64,000 nt of DNA from Microbacterium nymphoidis (GTDB taxonomy: Bacteria > Actinomycetota > Actinomycetes > Actinomycetales > Microbacteriaceae): the NCBI RefSeq assembly GCF_021044885.1, contig NZ_JAJNOD010000001.1:868001-932000 (forward strand), written 5' to 3'. Both the position numbers and the translations under genes were made by a program. Shown here in pieces: positions 24,740-33,080 of the stretch (within the stretch, counting starts at the first letter, position 1; each line of letters starts with the position of its first letter). Under the pieces are notes generated by a model. The model did not search any database. It was not told the DNA's origin and saw only the letters and a list, made by a program, of their open reading frames with translations.

Positions 24740-26917
24740 TCACCGATCGAGAACGGTGCGCACCACGCTTTCCGGGCGCAGATCCAGCCGGCGCAGAAGC
24801 TGGGCGTTGAGTGCGACCACGATGGTCGACAGCGACATGAGGATCGCCCCGACCGACATCGGCAGGACGAAGCCGACCGGAGCCAGCACCCCCGCGGCCA
24901 GCGGGACGGACAGCAGGTTGTAGCCGGCCGCCCACCACAGGTTCTGCTTCATCTTCCGATATGAGGCCCGCGAGAGTTCGATCACCGAGAGCACCGCGCG
25001 CGGATCGTCACCGGCGAGGATCACCCCGGCGGAGGCGATCGCCACATCAGTACCCGCGCCGATGGCAAGGCCCACATCAGCCTGCGCCAGGGCGGGAGCG
25101 TCGTTGACGCCGTCGCCCACCATCGCCACGCGACGCCCCTCCCGCTGCAGTTCCTGGACCTTCGCGGCCTTGTCCTCCGGGCGGACTCCGGCGAACACGC
25201 GCTCGATGCCGAGTTCCTGAGCCACCGCGCGAGCCACAGCCTCCGCGTCACCGGTGATCATCACGACCTCCACCCCCTGAGCCTGCAAGGCGGCGACTGC
25301 TTCGCGTGACTCAGGCCGCACGTCATCGGCCAGCTTCAGCGCGCCGACAACGGCACCGTCGCGCAGGACATGCAGGATGATGGCACCGTCCTCGCGCCAG
25401 CGGTCTGCGACGGCGAGTTCCGCCGCGGACTCCTCCGCGAGCAGATGCGGCCCGCCCACGCGGATCGTCGCCCCGGCGACCGACGCCGACACGCCGACCG
25501 CGGGTGAGGATGTGAAGTCGCGTGCCGGCAGCACCGAGAGCCCGCGATCGCGTGCGGCTCGCACGATCGCCCGGGCCAGCGGGTGTTCACTGTCCGCCTC
25601 CGCTGCCGCAGCCAGCGCAAGAACCTCCTCGGCCGCGATGCCCTCGATCGACTCCACCGCGCTGACGATCGGCTCGCCTCGCGTCAACGTGCCGGTCTTG
25701 TCGAAGAGAACCGCGTCCACGGTGCGCATGGTCTCCAGCGCGAGGCGGTCCTTCACCAGAACCCCGCCACGGGCAGCGCGTTCGGTGGCGATGGACACCA
25801 CCAGCGGGATGGCCAGGCCCAGCGCATGGGGGCACGCGATCACCAGCACCGTGATGGTACGGATGACGGCGTCGTCACCGCGGCCGAGCAACGTCCAGAC
25901 GATCGCCGTGACAACAGCAGCCCCGAGCGCGAACCAGAACAGCCATCCCGCTGCGGTGTCGGCCAGCCGCTGCGCCCGCGAGGACGAGTTCTGCGCATCA
26001 GCCACCAGGCGCTGGATGCCGGCGAGAGTGGTGTCGTCGCCGATGGCGCTGATCTGGACGCGCAATCCGGAATCGGTGGCCACGGTGCCGGCGGTCACCG
26101 TGTCGCCGACGCCGCGCTCGACGGTGCGCGACTCCCCCGTAACCATGGATTCGTCCATCGATGCGCGCCCGTCGATCACGCGGCCATCCGCCGGCACGCT
26201 GCCACCCGGGCGGACGATCACCACGTCTCCGACGCGAAGCTGGTCCGGTGCGACGCGAACGACGCCGTCGCCCTCAACACGCTCCGCTTCATCCGGGAGC
26301 AGGGCGGCGAGGGAATCGAGCGCCGAGGTCGTCTGGGCCAGCGAGCGCATCTCGATCCAGTGACCGAGCAGCATGATCACGATGAGAAGGGCCAGCTCCC
26401 ACCAGAAGTCGAGCTCGTGGTGGAGCACCCCGAGGCTCGCACCCCACGAGGCGAGGAAGGCCACCGTGATCGCCAGCCCGATGAGGAGCATCATTCCGGG
26501 CCGACCGGCGCGGATCTCCGAGACGGCTCCCGACAGGAACGGCCGGCCTCCCCAGACGTACATCACGGTTCCGAGAACCGGCGACACCCACGCGATGCCC
26601 GGCAGCTGCGGCACCGCGTATCCGACGATCATCGCGAACATGCCGGACATTGCTACCGTCGGCACGGCGAGGACGAGCATGATCCAGAACAGACGCCGGA
26701 ACTGTGCGACATGATCGCCGTGACCGCCGTGCGCCGCGTGATCCCCGTGCGCCGCGTGATCCCCGTGCGCCGCGTGATCCCCGTGCGCCGCGTGATCGCC
26801 ATGCGCCGCGTGATCGCCATGCGCCGCGTGATCGCCATGCGCCGCGTGATCGCCATGCGCCGCGTGGTCGTGGTCGAGTTGTCCGAAGTCCGAAGCTCGG
26901 TGCTCGGCGCGATTCAT
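24740..26917 (-). CDS. copB: Copper-translocating P-type ATPase, CopB type (P1B-3)
   Basis: A 725-residue heavy-metal ATPase that pumps copper out of the cytoplasm. The N-terminus is a His-rich metal-binding tail with eight copies of DHAAHG. The transmembrane metal site is ACPHALGLAIP (Cys-Pro-His rather than Cys-Pro-Cys), and the last helices carry a Tyr-Asn pair and MSLST; together these mark the P1B-3 group linked to Cu(II) or silver. The phosphorylation loop DKTGTLTRGEP and hinge GDGVNDAPAL are intact. The ATG at 26917 has GAAGGAG upstream. It is divergent from a small exported protein and DUF305 gene across a region with a CsoR-type operator. Confidence 0.95.
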   Translation of the reverse strand: MNRAEHRASDFGQLDHDHAAHGDHAAHGDHAAHGDHAAHGDHAAHGDHAAHGDHAAHGDHAAHGGHGDHVAQFRRLFWIMLVLAVPTVAMSGMFAMIVGYAVPQLPGIAWVSPVLGTVMYVWGGRPFLSGAVSEIRAGRPGMMLLIGLAITVAFLASWGASLGVLHHELDFWWELALLIVIMLLGHWIEMRSLAQTTSALDSLAALLPDEAERVEGDGVVRVAPDQLRVGDVVIVRPGGSVPADGRVIDGRASMDESMVTGESRTVERGVGDTVTAGTVATDSGLRVQISAIGDDTTLAGIQRLVADAQNSSSRAQRLADTAAGWLFWFALGAAVVTAIVWTLLGRGDDAVIRTITVLVIACPHALGLAIPLVVSIATERAARGGVLVKDRLALETMRTVDAVLFDKTGTLTRGEPIVSAVESIEGIAAEEVLALAAAAEADSEHPLARAIVRAARDRGLSVLPARDFTSSPAVGVSASVAGATIRVGGPHLLAEESAAELAVADRWREDGAIILHVLRDGAVVGALKLADDVRPESREAVAALQAQGVEVVMITGDAEAVARAVAQELGIERVFAGVRPEDKAAKVQELQREGRRVAMVGDGVNDAPALAQADVGLAIGAGTDVAIASAGVILAGDDPRAVLSVIELSRASYRKMKQNLWWAAGYNLLSVPLAAGVLAPVGFVLPMSVGAILMSLSTIVVALNAQLLRRLDLRPESVVRTVLDR
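26731..26874 (-). repeat. Eight 18-bp tandem repeats encoding the His-rich tail of CopB
   Basis: Eight units of GCGCCGCGTGATC plus five variable bases, 18-bp period, start at 26731 and every 18 bp to 26857. They encode DHAAHG on the reverse strand. Two DNA subtypes (ATCCCC and ATCGCC linkers) are grouped in blocks, a sign of stepwise unit duplication. Confidence 0.92.
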
Positions 26918-26976
26918 GGTGGCTCCTTCGGTGTCGGGCCGCAAGACCTGCTGGCCAGGAGGCGCACGATGCACCT

Positions 26977-26994
26977 CATACCCCTAGGGGGTAC
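26977..26994. promoter_or_regulatory. CsoR-type copper operator
   Basis: TACCCC-TA-GGGGGTA is a near-perfect GC-rich palindrome matching the consensus recognised by CsoR-family copper repressors. It lies 60 bp before the copB start and about 80 bp before the divergent gene, so one site may control both. No csoR gene is in this window. Confidence 0.72.
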
Positions 26995-27005
26995 TGCTAC
27001 CATCA

Positions 27006-27036
27006 ACTATCCCCATACGAGCGATATTCCTGTCAA
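27006..27036 (-). promoter_or_regulatory. copB promoter
   Basis: On the reverse strand a perfect TTGACA (27031-27036) is followed after 19 bp by GATAGT (27006-27011). Transcription would start just before or inside the operator at 26977-26994, so repressor binding would block initiation or early clearance. Confidence 0.6.
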
Positions 27037-27074
27037 GGGCGGGCATGGGGTTGCCGGGCACGGATGGAGGCGAG

Positions 27075-27500
27075 ATGAGCACGACGTTCCGTCGCTGGCT
27101 GCGCTCGGCGCTCCCCCTCTTCGTGTTCCTCACTGCCGTCGGGTTCATCGGGATGCACGCGCTGGTCAGTGGCCATGCCGCGCCCACCGCATCACCGGTT
27201 GCCACGATGCATGCCGCCGGTGCCCACGGCGCCGACACGGAGCCCCCGAGCGCGTCCGCACCACTGCCGTACGCCGAGGAGATCCAGTCCGCAGGCTTCG
27301 TGGACACTCTCCCGCCTCACGCGCATGGCGGGGCCGACTGCGTTCCCGCGCTGCTCAGCACGCCCGCGCCCGTCAGCGCTCCCGCCACTCCCCTCGCGAT
27401 TGCGCCGCCGCCGGCCTCCCGCACCGGCGCCGGGCTGTCAGCACGTGCCATCGCTCCACCGCGTCCCTCCCTCATCCTCCTGTCGATCAGCCGGACGTGA
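27075..27500 (+). CDS. Small exported/membrane protein beside copper genes (DUF6153-like)
   Basis: A 141-residue protein with one N-terminal hydrophobic segment (LPLFVFLTAVGFIGMHAL) followed by a His/Ala/Pro-rich exterior part with a single Cys in ADCVPALL and a Pro-rich end. The GMHAL plus late C-x-A-L layout resembles DUF6153 proteins, which occur beside DUF305 genes in actinobacteria; I am only moderately sure. GGAGG precedes the ATG. It is the first gene of a unit with DUF305 and probably shares copper control. The upstream 10 codons of longer reading are rejected. Confidence 0.6.
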   Translation: MSTTFRRWLRSALPLFVFLTAVGFIGMHALVSGHAAPTASPVATMHAAGAHGADTEPPSASAPLPYAEEIQSAGFVDTLPPHAHGGADCVPALLSTPAPVSAPATPLAIAPPPASRTGAGLSARAIAPPRPSLILLSISRT

Positions 27501-27554
27501 GCCGCGCGGGCGTCCATGCCCCTGCCGCTCACACCGACACAGATAGGACAAGAC

Positions 27555-28142
27555 ATGAAGAAGCTCACCATCGCGCTGGGAACCGGCGCTCTCACCCTCA
27601 CTCTGGCCATCACCGGCTGCGCGGCGGGATCCGCCGGCGAAGCGTCGCCGTCCGCGAGCGCGAGCGCGTCGGCGATTGGTGCCGGGGACGTGATGTTCGT
27701 GACGATGATGATCCCCCATCACCAGCAAGCGGTGCAGATGGCGGAGATCATCGCGGGCAAGACCGGCGTCGACACGCGCGTATCGGCATTGGCCGACCGG
27801 ATCGCGCAGGCGCAGGGTCCGGAGATCGATCGGATGCAGGGCTGGCTCTCCGCCTGGGGCGTCCCTGCCGAGGCGGCTTCCCCGGACACCGATGGCATGC
27901 ATCACGGCATGTCGGGGATGCTCTCCGATGATGACCTCGACCGGTTGGAAGCCGCCCCCGGCGCAGAGGCGGGACCACTGTTCGTGGAACAGATGATCGC
28001 GCATCACGAGGGCGCGATCGAGATGGCACGGACAGCGCTGGCCGATGCGCAATCGCCCGATGTCCGTCAGCTCGCCCAGCAGGTCATCGACGATCAGAGC
28101 ACGGAGATCACCGAGATGCAGGAGTTGTTGAGCGTGCTGTGA
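27555..28142 (+). CDS. DUF305 copper-associated lipoprotein
   Basis: A 195-residue lipoprotein (lipobox ITGC near residue 22). Two paired metal-binding helices are visible: FVTMMIPHHQQAVQMAE and FVEQMIAHHEGAIEMA, the His-His/Met signature of DUF305, a four-helix-bundle family found with copper resistance genes. A HHGMSGM segment adds more ligands. It probably binds copper at the outer face of the membrane. It follows the small exported protein by 54 bp. Confidence 0.9.
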   Translation: MKKLTIALGTGALTLTLAITGCAAGSAGEASPSASASASAIGAGDVMFVTMMIPHHQQAVQMAEIIAGKTGVDTRVSALADRIAQAQGPEIDRMQGWLSAWGVPAEAASPDTDGMHHGMSGMLSDDDLDRLEAAPGAEAGPLFVEQMIAHHEGAIEMARTALADAQSPDVRQLAQQVIDDQSTEITEMQELLSVL

Positions 28143-28145
28143 CGG

Positions 28146-28175
28146 GAGGGCCGGGCGTGAGAGGGCCCGGCCCTC
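28146..28175 (+). terminator. Terminator of the copper unit
   Basis: GAGGGCCGGGC and its complement form an 11-bp perfect stem with an 8-base loop, starting four bases after the DUF305 stop. Confidence 0.75.
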
Positions 28176-28260
28176 TATCGCGATGCTCGGAGAGGAGTCA
28201 ACCCCCGTGTGGGCGATGCGAGGTTCTCCTAGCGTCAGGGGCCAGAGGAAAGGGAGGACC

Positions 28261-28749
28261 ATGGTCCAGCAGATACTCGATACCCCCGATCAGCTCGTGC
28301 ACTTCCAGCTGCGCACGGCGCTCACCATGGAGCACGACTCGCTCGCCGCCGTTCAGGAGCTGGCAGGTGCCGCGCGCTCCGCCGATATCAAGAAGCTCTT
28401 CCGTCATCACGCCGACGAGACGCGGGAGCAGATCGAGAACCTCGGCAAGGTGTTCGAGGCGCTGGAGCTCAAGCAGAGCACATCGCCGTCTCCGAGCACG
28501 AAGGGCATCTCCAAGCAGGCCGGCTCGCTGATCGAGCGGTCGGCGCCGAAGCTGCGCGATCAGGTGGCGCTCAGCGCAGCGCTCGGCAACGAGCACTACG
28601 AGATCGCCGCCTACACCTCGCTCATCGTGCCGCTGACGGCGCTCGGCGCGACGGAGGCGGTGGCACTGCTGCAGGAGAACCTGGATCAGGAGACCCACAC
28701 CAGCGAGGAGCTCCTCGCGGCCCTGCGGAAGCTGACCGGCGAGGGCTGA
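28261..28749 (+). CDS. DUF892 (YciE-like) ferritin-fold protein
   Basis: A 162-residue all-helical protein of the DUF892/YciE family, ferritin-like four-helix bundles that often bind di-iron and are stress-induced. Candidate ligands are Glu and His in MEHDSLAAVQEL, FRHHADETREQ, and GNEHYEIAAY. GGGAGG precedes the ATG. A TAGCGT box lies about 30 bases upstream. It is monocistronic. Confidence 0.82.
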   Translation: MVQQILDTPDQLVHFQLRTALTMEHDSLAAVQELAGAARSADIKKLFRHHADETREQIENLGKVFEALELKQSTSPSPSTKGISKQAGSLIERSAPKLRDQVALSAALGNEHYEIAAYTSLIVPLTALGATEAVALLQENLDQETHTSEELLAALRKLTGEG

Positions 28750-28760
28750 GCACACGTTCG

Positions 28761-28789
28761 CGGTGCGGGGCCGGAGGGTTCCCGCACCG
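28761..28789. terminator. Terminator between convergent genes
   Basis: CGGTGCGGG and its complement make a 9-bp stem with an 11-base loop between the DUF892 gene and the convergent acyltransferase-CapA gene. Confidence 0.6.
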
Positions 28790-28800
28790 TGAACACCCGG

Positions 28801-30912
28801 CTACGGCATCACGAGTGTTCCCCCGGAGCCCACGCGGATCGCGTGGTCGCCGAAGTCGCGCCGTCCGCGCTCATCCATCGCGCTGGCGGCCGAGCCGGAC
28901 GGGTCCGGCAGGGGAGCGCCGTCTTCCGGTGCGAAGCGCAGCGAGTGAACGGTTCCCTCGATGAGTGCCCCGTCAGGTCTGAGACGCAGGCTGAGGTACG
29001 CCCCGCGACGAGTCTCCTCTTCAGCGCCGAAAACGCCTCCGCCTCCGAAATTGCCCAGGCTGTATGCGATGATCCGGCCCCGGTACTGCTCCATACCCCG
29101 CAGCACATGCGGGCCGTGTCCGATCACGACGTCGGCGCCGGCGTCGACCGCGGCATGGGCGAAGGCCATCGGATCACCGCGATTCTCGCCGAACATCGTC
29201 TCCGTGCCCGCGTGCACGACGTCGGCACCGGGCCCCTCCGCCCCCATGTGCGCGTGCACGATCACGATGTCGGCTTCGGCCGCCGCCGATCGCACCACGG
29301 CGCGCACGTGGCGAAGATCGGTCACGCGATTGAAGCCGTCATAGGGCGCGAACCCGACCACCGCCACCACGCTGTCCCCCACCCTCGTCCAGGCCACCTC
29401 ATCGCGCTCTCCGACGGTGCGGATCCCGGCATCGGCGAGGAGATCCCGTGTGTTCGTGAAGCCGGCATCGCCATAGTCACGAGAGTGGTTGTTCGCGAGA
29501 TTGAGGAGGTCGAAGCCCGCGAGGAACGGGGCCACGTCGGGGTCGCTGCGAAACGCGAGGCACTCGTCCTGCCCGCCGCACTTGTCGTAGCCGGTGTCGG
29601 CAGTGATGGCCTGCTCCAGGTTCCCTGTCACCAGATCCTCGGTGAACCACGACCGCACCGCGTCGAAGTGGCCTCGGCCGCGATCCTCCGGTGTGCGATG
29701 GCCTGTGTCGTAGACGAGGACGTCTCCCACGGCCCCGATGCTGACCTCGCCCGCTCGCTGAGGGGCGACCTGCGGCATCGCCTCCGGTGCGGCCGGAAGC
29801 GCTGAGGCGCGTGCTGCGACGACTCCGATGATGATCAGCATCACCGTGGCGCCGGCCACGCGCCAGGGCACACGCGGGCTGGTCATCCGCGTTGGCAGCT
29901 CGAGCAGCCAGCGAGGCCCATCCTTCTCGATCCAGGCGCCGAGCAGCGCGCTGCCCGCGGTGACGAGGGCGGTGAGCATGATGGGGAGCACCACGGCGGC
30001 GACCAATTGCACCGCACCGCGCCCATCGGACACCCATCCGATGACGACGGCGTCCACCAACACCAGAATCGGCATGTGCAACAGGTACACGGGAAGAGTA
30101 TGCCGCCCGAGGCGCGTCAGCCAGGCACCCAGGAGCGGGATCGCGGGCAGCAGCGGCGCCAGGGAGAGTCCCATGGCGACGCCCGCCAGGCTCACCAGCG
30201 GCCACACACCCGGCACCGTGGCCGCGTCCAGGACCCGCATGCCGCCGTAGAGGGCGGCGTAGCCCGCCGTCAGCAGCAGCACCAGAGCCGGTCGCGGACG
30301 CGTGGCGAAGCGCTTGATCGCCGGGGCGAATCGCGCACCGATGAGGAAGAACAGGAGGTTGGAGAGCATCGAGCCGCGGTTGCTCACGATGTCGATGACC
30401 CCGGAGGCGACCAGCACCGTGAGCGCCGCCGCGGGAACGAGTACGGCCCACGTCGGGAGGCGGCGCAGCGCACGAGCCAGCAGGAAGTAGAGGGCAAGCG
30501 CATAGAGGTACCACGTGTTCGGCGGGCTGATGGTGATCGCCTCGACGAACTCCGCTACGCTGCGCGGAACAGCCGTGGGAAAGTCGGGGAAGGCCCACAT
30601 CGCCGCCATGTGGATCAGCGTCCACAGCAGGTACAGGTAGAGGAACCGCAACACCCGGGATCGCAGGACGCTGGCCCCCGGGCGCGACAACGCGTCAGCC
30701 GCGAACACCCCGGACACCAGCAGGAACAGGGGCATGAGGAAAGGCCAGATGATGTCGCTGAGCAGGCCCCACATGCCCGGTATCGGCAGGCCGATGCGCC
30801 AGTCCACCTGCAGGTAGGTCTTCAGCACCACGTGCCAGAAGACGACGAGCAGGATGAGCGCGCCCTTCAGCGCGTCCGCCCACGCCAGCCGCTCGTGATC
30901 GGCCGGGGTCAT
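28801..30912 (-). CDS. Membrane acyltransferase (AT3) / CapA-type hydrolase fusion
   Basis: A 703-residue protein. Residues about 10-370 form an acyltransferase-3 membrane domain with roughly ten helices, starting with WADALKGALILLVVFWHVV where the His is the expected catalytic residue. Residues about 400-690 form an outward-facing CapA/PgsA metallophosphatase-like domain: IGAVGDVL, TGNLEQ, LANNHSRDYG, HAHMGAE, VIGHGPHV and YSLGNFGGG. AT3 proteins O-acylate wall polymers and sugars; CapA proteins take part in poly-gamma-glutamate or related polymer handling. The start overlaps the ddl stop (ATGA), so a role in wall modification at the cell surface is likely but unproven. Confidence 0.85.
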   Translation of the reverse strand: MTPADHERLAWADALKGALILLVVFWHVVLKTYLQVDWRIGLPIPGMWGLLSDIIWPFLMPLFLLVSGVFAADALSRPGASVLRSRVLRFLYLYLLWTLIHMAAMWAFPDFPTAVPRSVAEFVEAITISPPNTWYLYALALYFLLARALRRLPTWAVLVPAAALTVLVASGVIDIVSNRGSMLSNLLFFLIGARFAPAIKRFATRPRPALVLLLTAGYAALYGGMRVLDAATVPGVWPLVSLAGVAMGLSLAPLLPAIPLLGAWLTRLGRHTLPVYLLHMPILVLVDAVVIGWVSDGRGAVQLVAAVVLPIMLTALVTAGSALLGAWIEKDGPRWLLELPTRMTSPRVPWRVAGATVMLIIIGVVAARASALPAAPEAMPQVAPQRAGEVSIGAVGDVLVYDTGHRTPEDRGRGHFDAVRSWFTEDLVTGNLEQAITADTGYDKCGGQDECLAFRSDPDVAPFLAGFDLLNLANNHSRDYGDAGFTNTRDLLADAGIRTVGERDEVAWTRVGDSVVAVVGFAPYDGFNRVTDLRHVRAVVRSAAAEADIVIVHAHMGAEGPGADVVHAGTETMFGENRGDPMAFAHAAVDAGADVVIGHGPHVLRGMEQYRGRIIAYSLGNFGGGGVFGAEEETRRGAYLSLRLRPDGALIEGTVHSLRFAPEDGAPLPDPSGSAASAMDERGRRDFGDHAIRVGSGGTLVMP

Positions 30913-31874
30913 GCGGTGATGCCGATCGGTTCCGGGACGCGTGCCGCCGCCACGAGCTCGGCGATGAGCTGCGGGTACGCCATACCGACAGCGGCGAACA
31001 TGCGGGGAACCTGGGACTGCTCGGTCATCCCGGGCGACGTGTTCACCTCGTTGAGCACCAGGCCGGTGTCCGTGACGAAGAAGTCGAACCGGGCCACGCC
31101 GCTGCACTCCATCGCGTCGTACATGGCGGCGGCGGATTCGCGGATGGCGTGATGCTCCGAGGCGGAGAGGTCCGCGGGCAGGGTGAATCGCGCGGTCCCG
31201 TCGTACTTTGCCGCGCGTCCGAACACGCCGCCCGCCTCGACGCCGATCTCCAGGGTGGAGCCGAGGCGCAGCTGTCCGGTCGCGTCGCGGAAGACCGCGA
31301 CGTCCACCTCGCGACCCCGGACGTATTCCTCGACGAGCACCGTGGCGCCGGCGCGGCGCGCATCCGCTATCGCGGTGGAGAGCTCGGCGCGCTGGCCCAC
31401 CACCGACACACCGTTGCTGGATCCGCCCGTCGCAGGCTTGACCACCACCGGCAGCGGCAGCCGCACGACGGGCGAAGACGTACCGGGCGGGACCACGACA
31501 CCCTCAGCCGTGCGGATGCCGACCGCCGTGGCAACGAGCTTCGTGAGCCACTTGTCCATGCCGATGGCGCCCGCGCGCACCGGCGAGCCCACGAATGGGA
31601 CGCCGCACAGTTCGAGCAGGCCGGCCACCGCGCCGTCCTCCCCGTGCACACCGTGCAGCGCCGGGAACACGACATCGCACTGCGTGAGCTGCCCGACGGC
31701 TCGAGACGGAGACAGCTCTGCCCCCTGACGATCGCGCCACGTACCGTCTTCGTCGATAGTGAGCGCCACCGTCTCCCAGCCCACCTGCCGGGCGGCGTGC
31801 GCGATTCCGGCTGCGGATGCCAGCGAGACGAGGTGCTCGTCGTTGCGGCCGCCCCCGATCACAGCGATCTTCAT
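30909..31874 (-). CDS. ddl: D-alanine--D-alanine ligase (short form)
   Basis: A 321-residue ATP-grasp ligase that joins two D-alanines for peptidoglycan precursor synthesis. HGVHGEDG, the ATP-loop KPATGGSSNGV, and DFFVTDTGLVLNEVNTSPGMT are intact. The omega-loop has AAKYDG, with Tyr at the position that marks D-Ala-D-Ala ligases rather than the His of D-Ala-D-lactate ligases. It is shorter than the usual actinobacterial Ddl of about 360 residues. The start overlaps the alr stop and its stop overlaps the acyltransferase start. Confidence 0.9.
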   Translation of the reverse strand: MKIAVIGGGRNDEHLVSLASAAGIAHAARQVGWETVALTIDEDGTWRDRQGAELSPSRAVGQLTQCDVVFPALHGVHGEDGAVAGLLELCGVPFVGSPVRAGAIGMDKWLTKLVATAVGIRTAEGVVVPPGTSSPVVRLPLPVVVKPATGGSSNGVSVVGQRAELSTAIADARRAGATVLVEEYVRGREVDVAVFRDATGQLRLGSTLEIGVEAGGVFGRAAKYDGTARFTLPADLSASEHHAIRESAAAMYDAMECSGVARFDFFVTDTGLVLNEVNTSPGMTEQSQVPRMFAAVGMAYPQLIAELVAAARVPEPIGITA

Positions 31875-33010
31875 GAGTGAACTCCCTCCGCGCGGTGTGC
31901 GCGTTCGATGGTGCGGTGCACGCGCGCCACCCGGCTGCCCACGTGCGTGACGATCTCGTGTTCGATGGTGTTCGACCAGGCGGCCCACTCCGCCACCGTC
32001 GGCTCACCGTGATCTCCGGGCCCGAAGAGCGTGACGCTCTCCCCCGGCTCCAGGAGGTCGTCACCCGTGTCGACGACGAGCATGTCCATGGAAAAGCGCC
32101 CGGCGATCCGCCGGCGCCGACCGCGCACGAGTACCTCGGCCGCGCCCGACGCCTCCCGCGGCAGACCGTCGCCGTAGCCGATCGGCAGTAGAGCGAGGTG
32201 GGTCGATCGATCGGCGATGAAGTCGTGGCCGTACCCGACTCCGGTCCCCGCAGTCGCCGTGCGGGCAGAAACCACCGGCGCGGTCAGGGTGAGCGCTGGA
32301 CGGAGGACGTGCGTGGAGTGGGAGGGGTCGATGCCGAACAGTCCCGCCCCGATGCGGTGCAGGTCGAACCCGGCTCCCACACCGGTGAGGGTCGCCGCCG
32401 TCCCCGCGAGGTGCAGCTGGCCCGGAGCCAGGGCACGGCGACGGGCCGTACGCACAGCGTTCTGGAAGATCAGGCGCTCCCGCGCGTTCTGCGGATGATC
32501 GGGAACATCGGCGCACGACATGTGCCCCATGACACCGACGACACGGAGCGCGCCGGCGGATTCGTACTCTCGCGCCAGGGCGCACAGCGCGGCCCACTCG
32601 GCCACCGGGCAGCCCTCACGCGCGATGCCGAGGTCGACGTGCAGATGTACGCGCGCCACACGGCCGACGCTCCGCGCCGCCATGGCGACCGCGTGCAGCA
32701 ACTGCAGGCCGGAAACGGCGACGTCGATCTCGGAGGTCACTGCCGATGCGAAGTCCGCGTCCGGCGGATTCAGCCAGCTGAGGATCGGGGCTCGGATACC
32801 GCGGGCACGCAGAGCGAGGGCCTCCGTGACGGAGGTCACCCCGATCGAGCGGGCCCCGGCGGCGAGCACGGACGCCGCGATGGAGCCGTGACCGAACGCA
32901 TCGGCCTTCAGCACCGCCATGACGCGGCCACCGGTCAGTTCGACGAATCGGGCGGTGTTCGCTCGAATCGCCTCATCGTGCACGACGAGCTCAGGGACGC
33001 ATGAGGACAT
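31871..33010 (-). CDS. alr: Alanine racemase
   Basis: A 379-residue PLP enzyme that makes D-alanine. Lys35 in AVLKADAFGHG binds PLP and Tyr260 in GVGYGHDF is the second base; HVDLGIAREG, HRIGAGLFG, PIGYGDGLP and FSMDML complete the family blocks. It is the first gene of the alr-ddl-acyltransferase operon. GGGG lies close before the ATG. Actinobacteria normally carry an alr near tsaE elsewhere, so this may be a second copy; that cannot be told here. The 70 bp upstream hold three TATGCG boxes (33046, 33060, 33071) of unknown meaning. Confidence 0.93.
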   Translation of the reverse strand: MSSCVPELVVHDEAIRANTARFVELTGGRVMAVLKADAFGHGSIAASVLAAGARSIGVTSVTEALALRARGIRAPILSWLNPPDADFASAVTSEIDVAVSGLQLLHAVAMAARSVGRVARVHLHVDLGIAREGCPVAEWAALCALAREYESAGALRVVGVMGHMSCADVPDHPQNARERLIFQNAVRTARRRALAPGQLHLAGTAATLTGVGAGFDLHRIGAGLFGIDPSHSTHVLRPALTLTAPVVSARTATAGTGVGYGHDFIADRSTHLALLPIGYGDGLPREASGAAEVLVRGRRRRIAGRFSMDMLVVDTGDDLLEPGESVTLFGPGDHGEPTVAEWAAWSNTIEHEIVTHVGSRVARVHRTIERAHRAEGVHS

Positions 33011-33080
33011 ATCCCCAGCGAAGCCCGACGCGTGTTGTCACGTCGTATGCGGATTTCGATATGCGGACAATATGCGCGAG

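Noticed and set aside
26731-26874. CRISPR array
   Set aside because: The units are contiguous in-frame 18-bp repeats with no unique spacers, and they encode the His-rich tail of CopB.
25583-27931. 782-residue forward ORF over the copper ATPase region
   Set aside because: Antisense to copB and out of frame with DUF305; the repeated HRDHAP-like tract comes from the 18-bp repeats.
30909-33010. Vancomycin-resistance (D-Ala-D-Lac) cassette
   Set aside because: The ligase has Tyr, not His, in the omega loop, and no VanH, VanX or two-component system is present.
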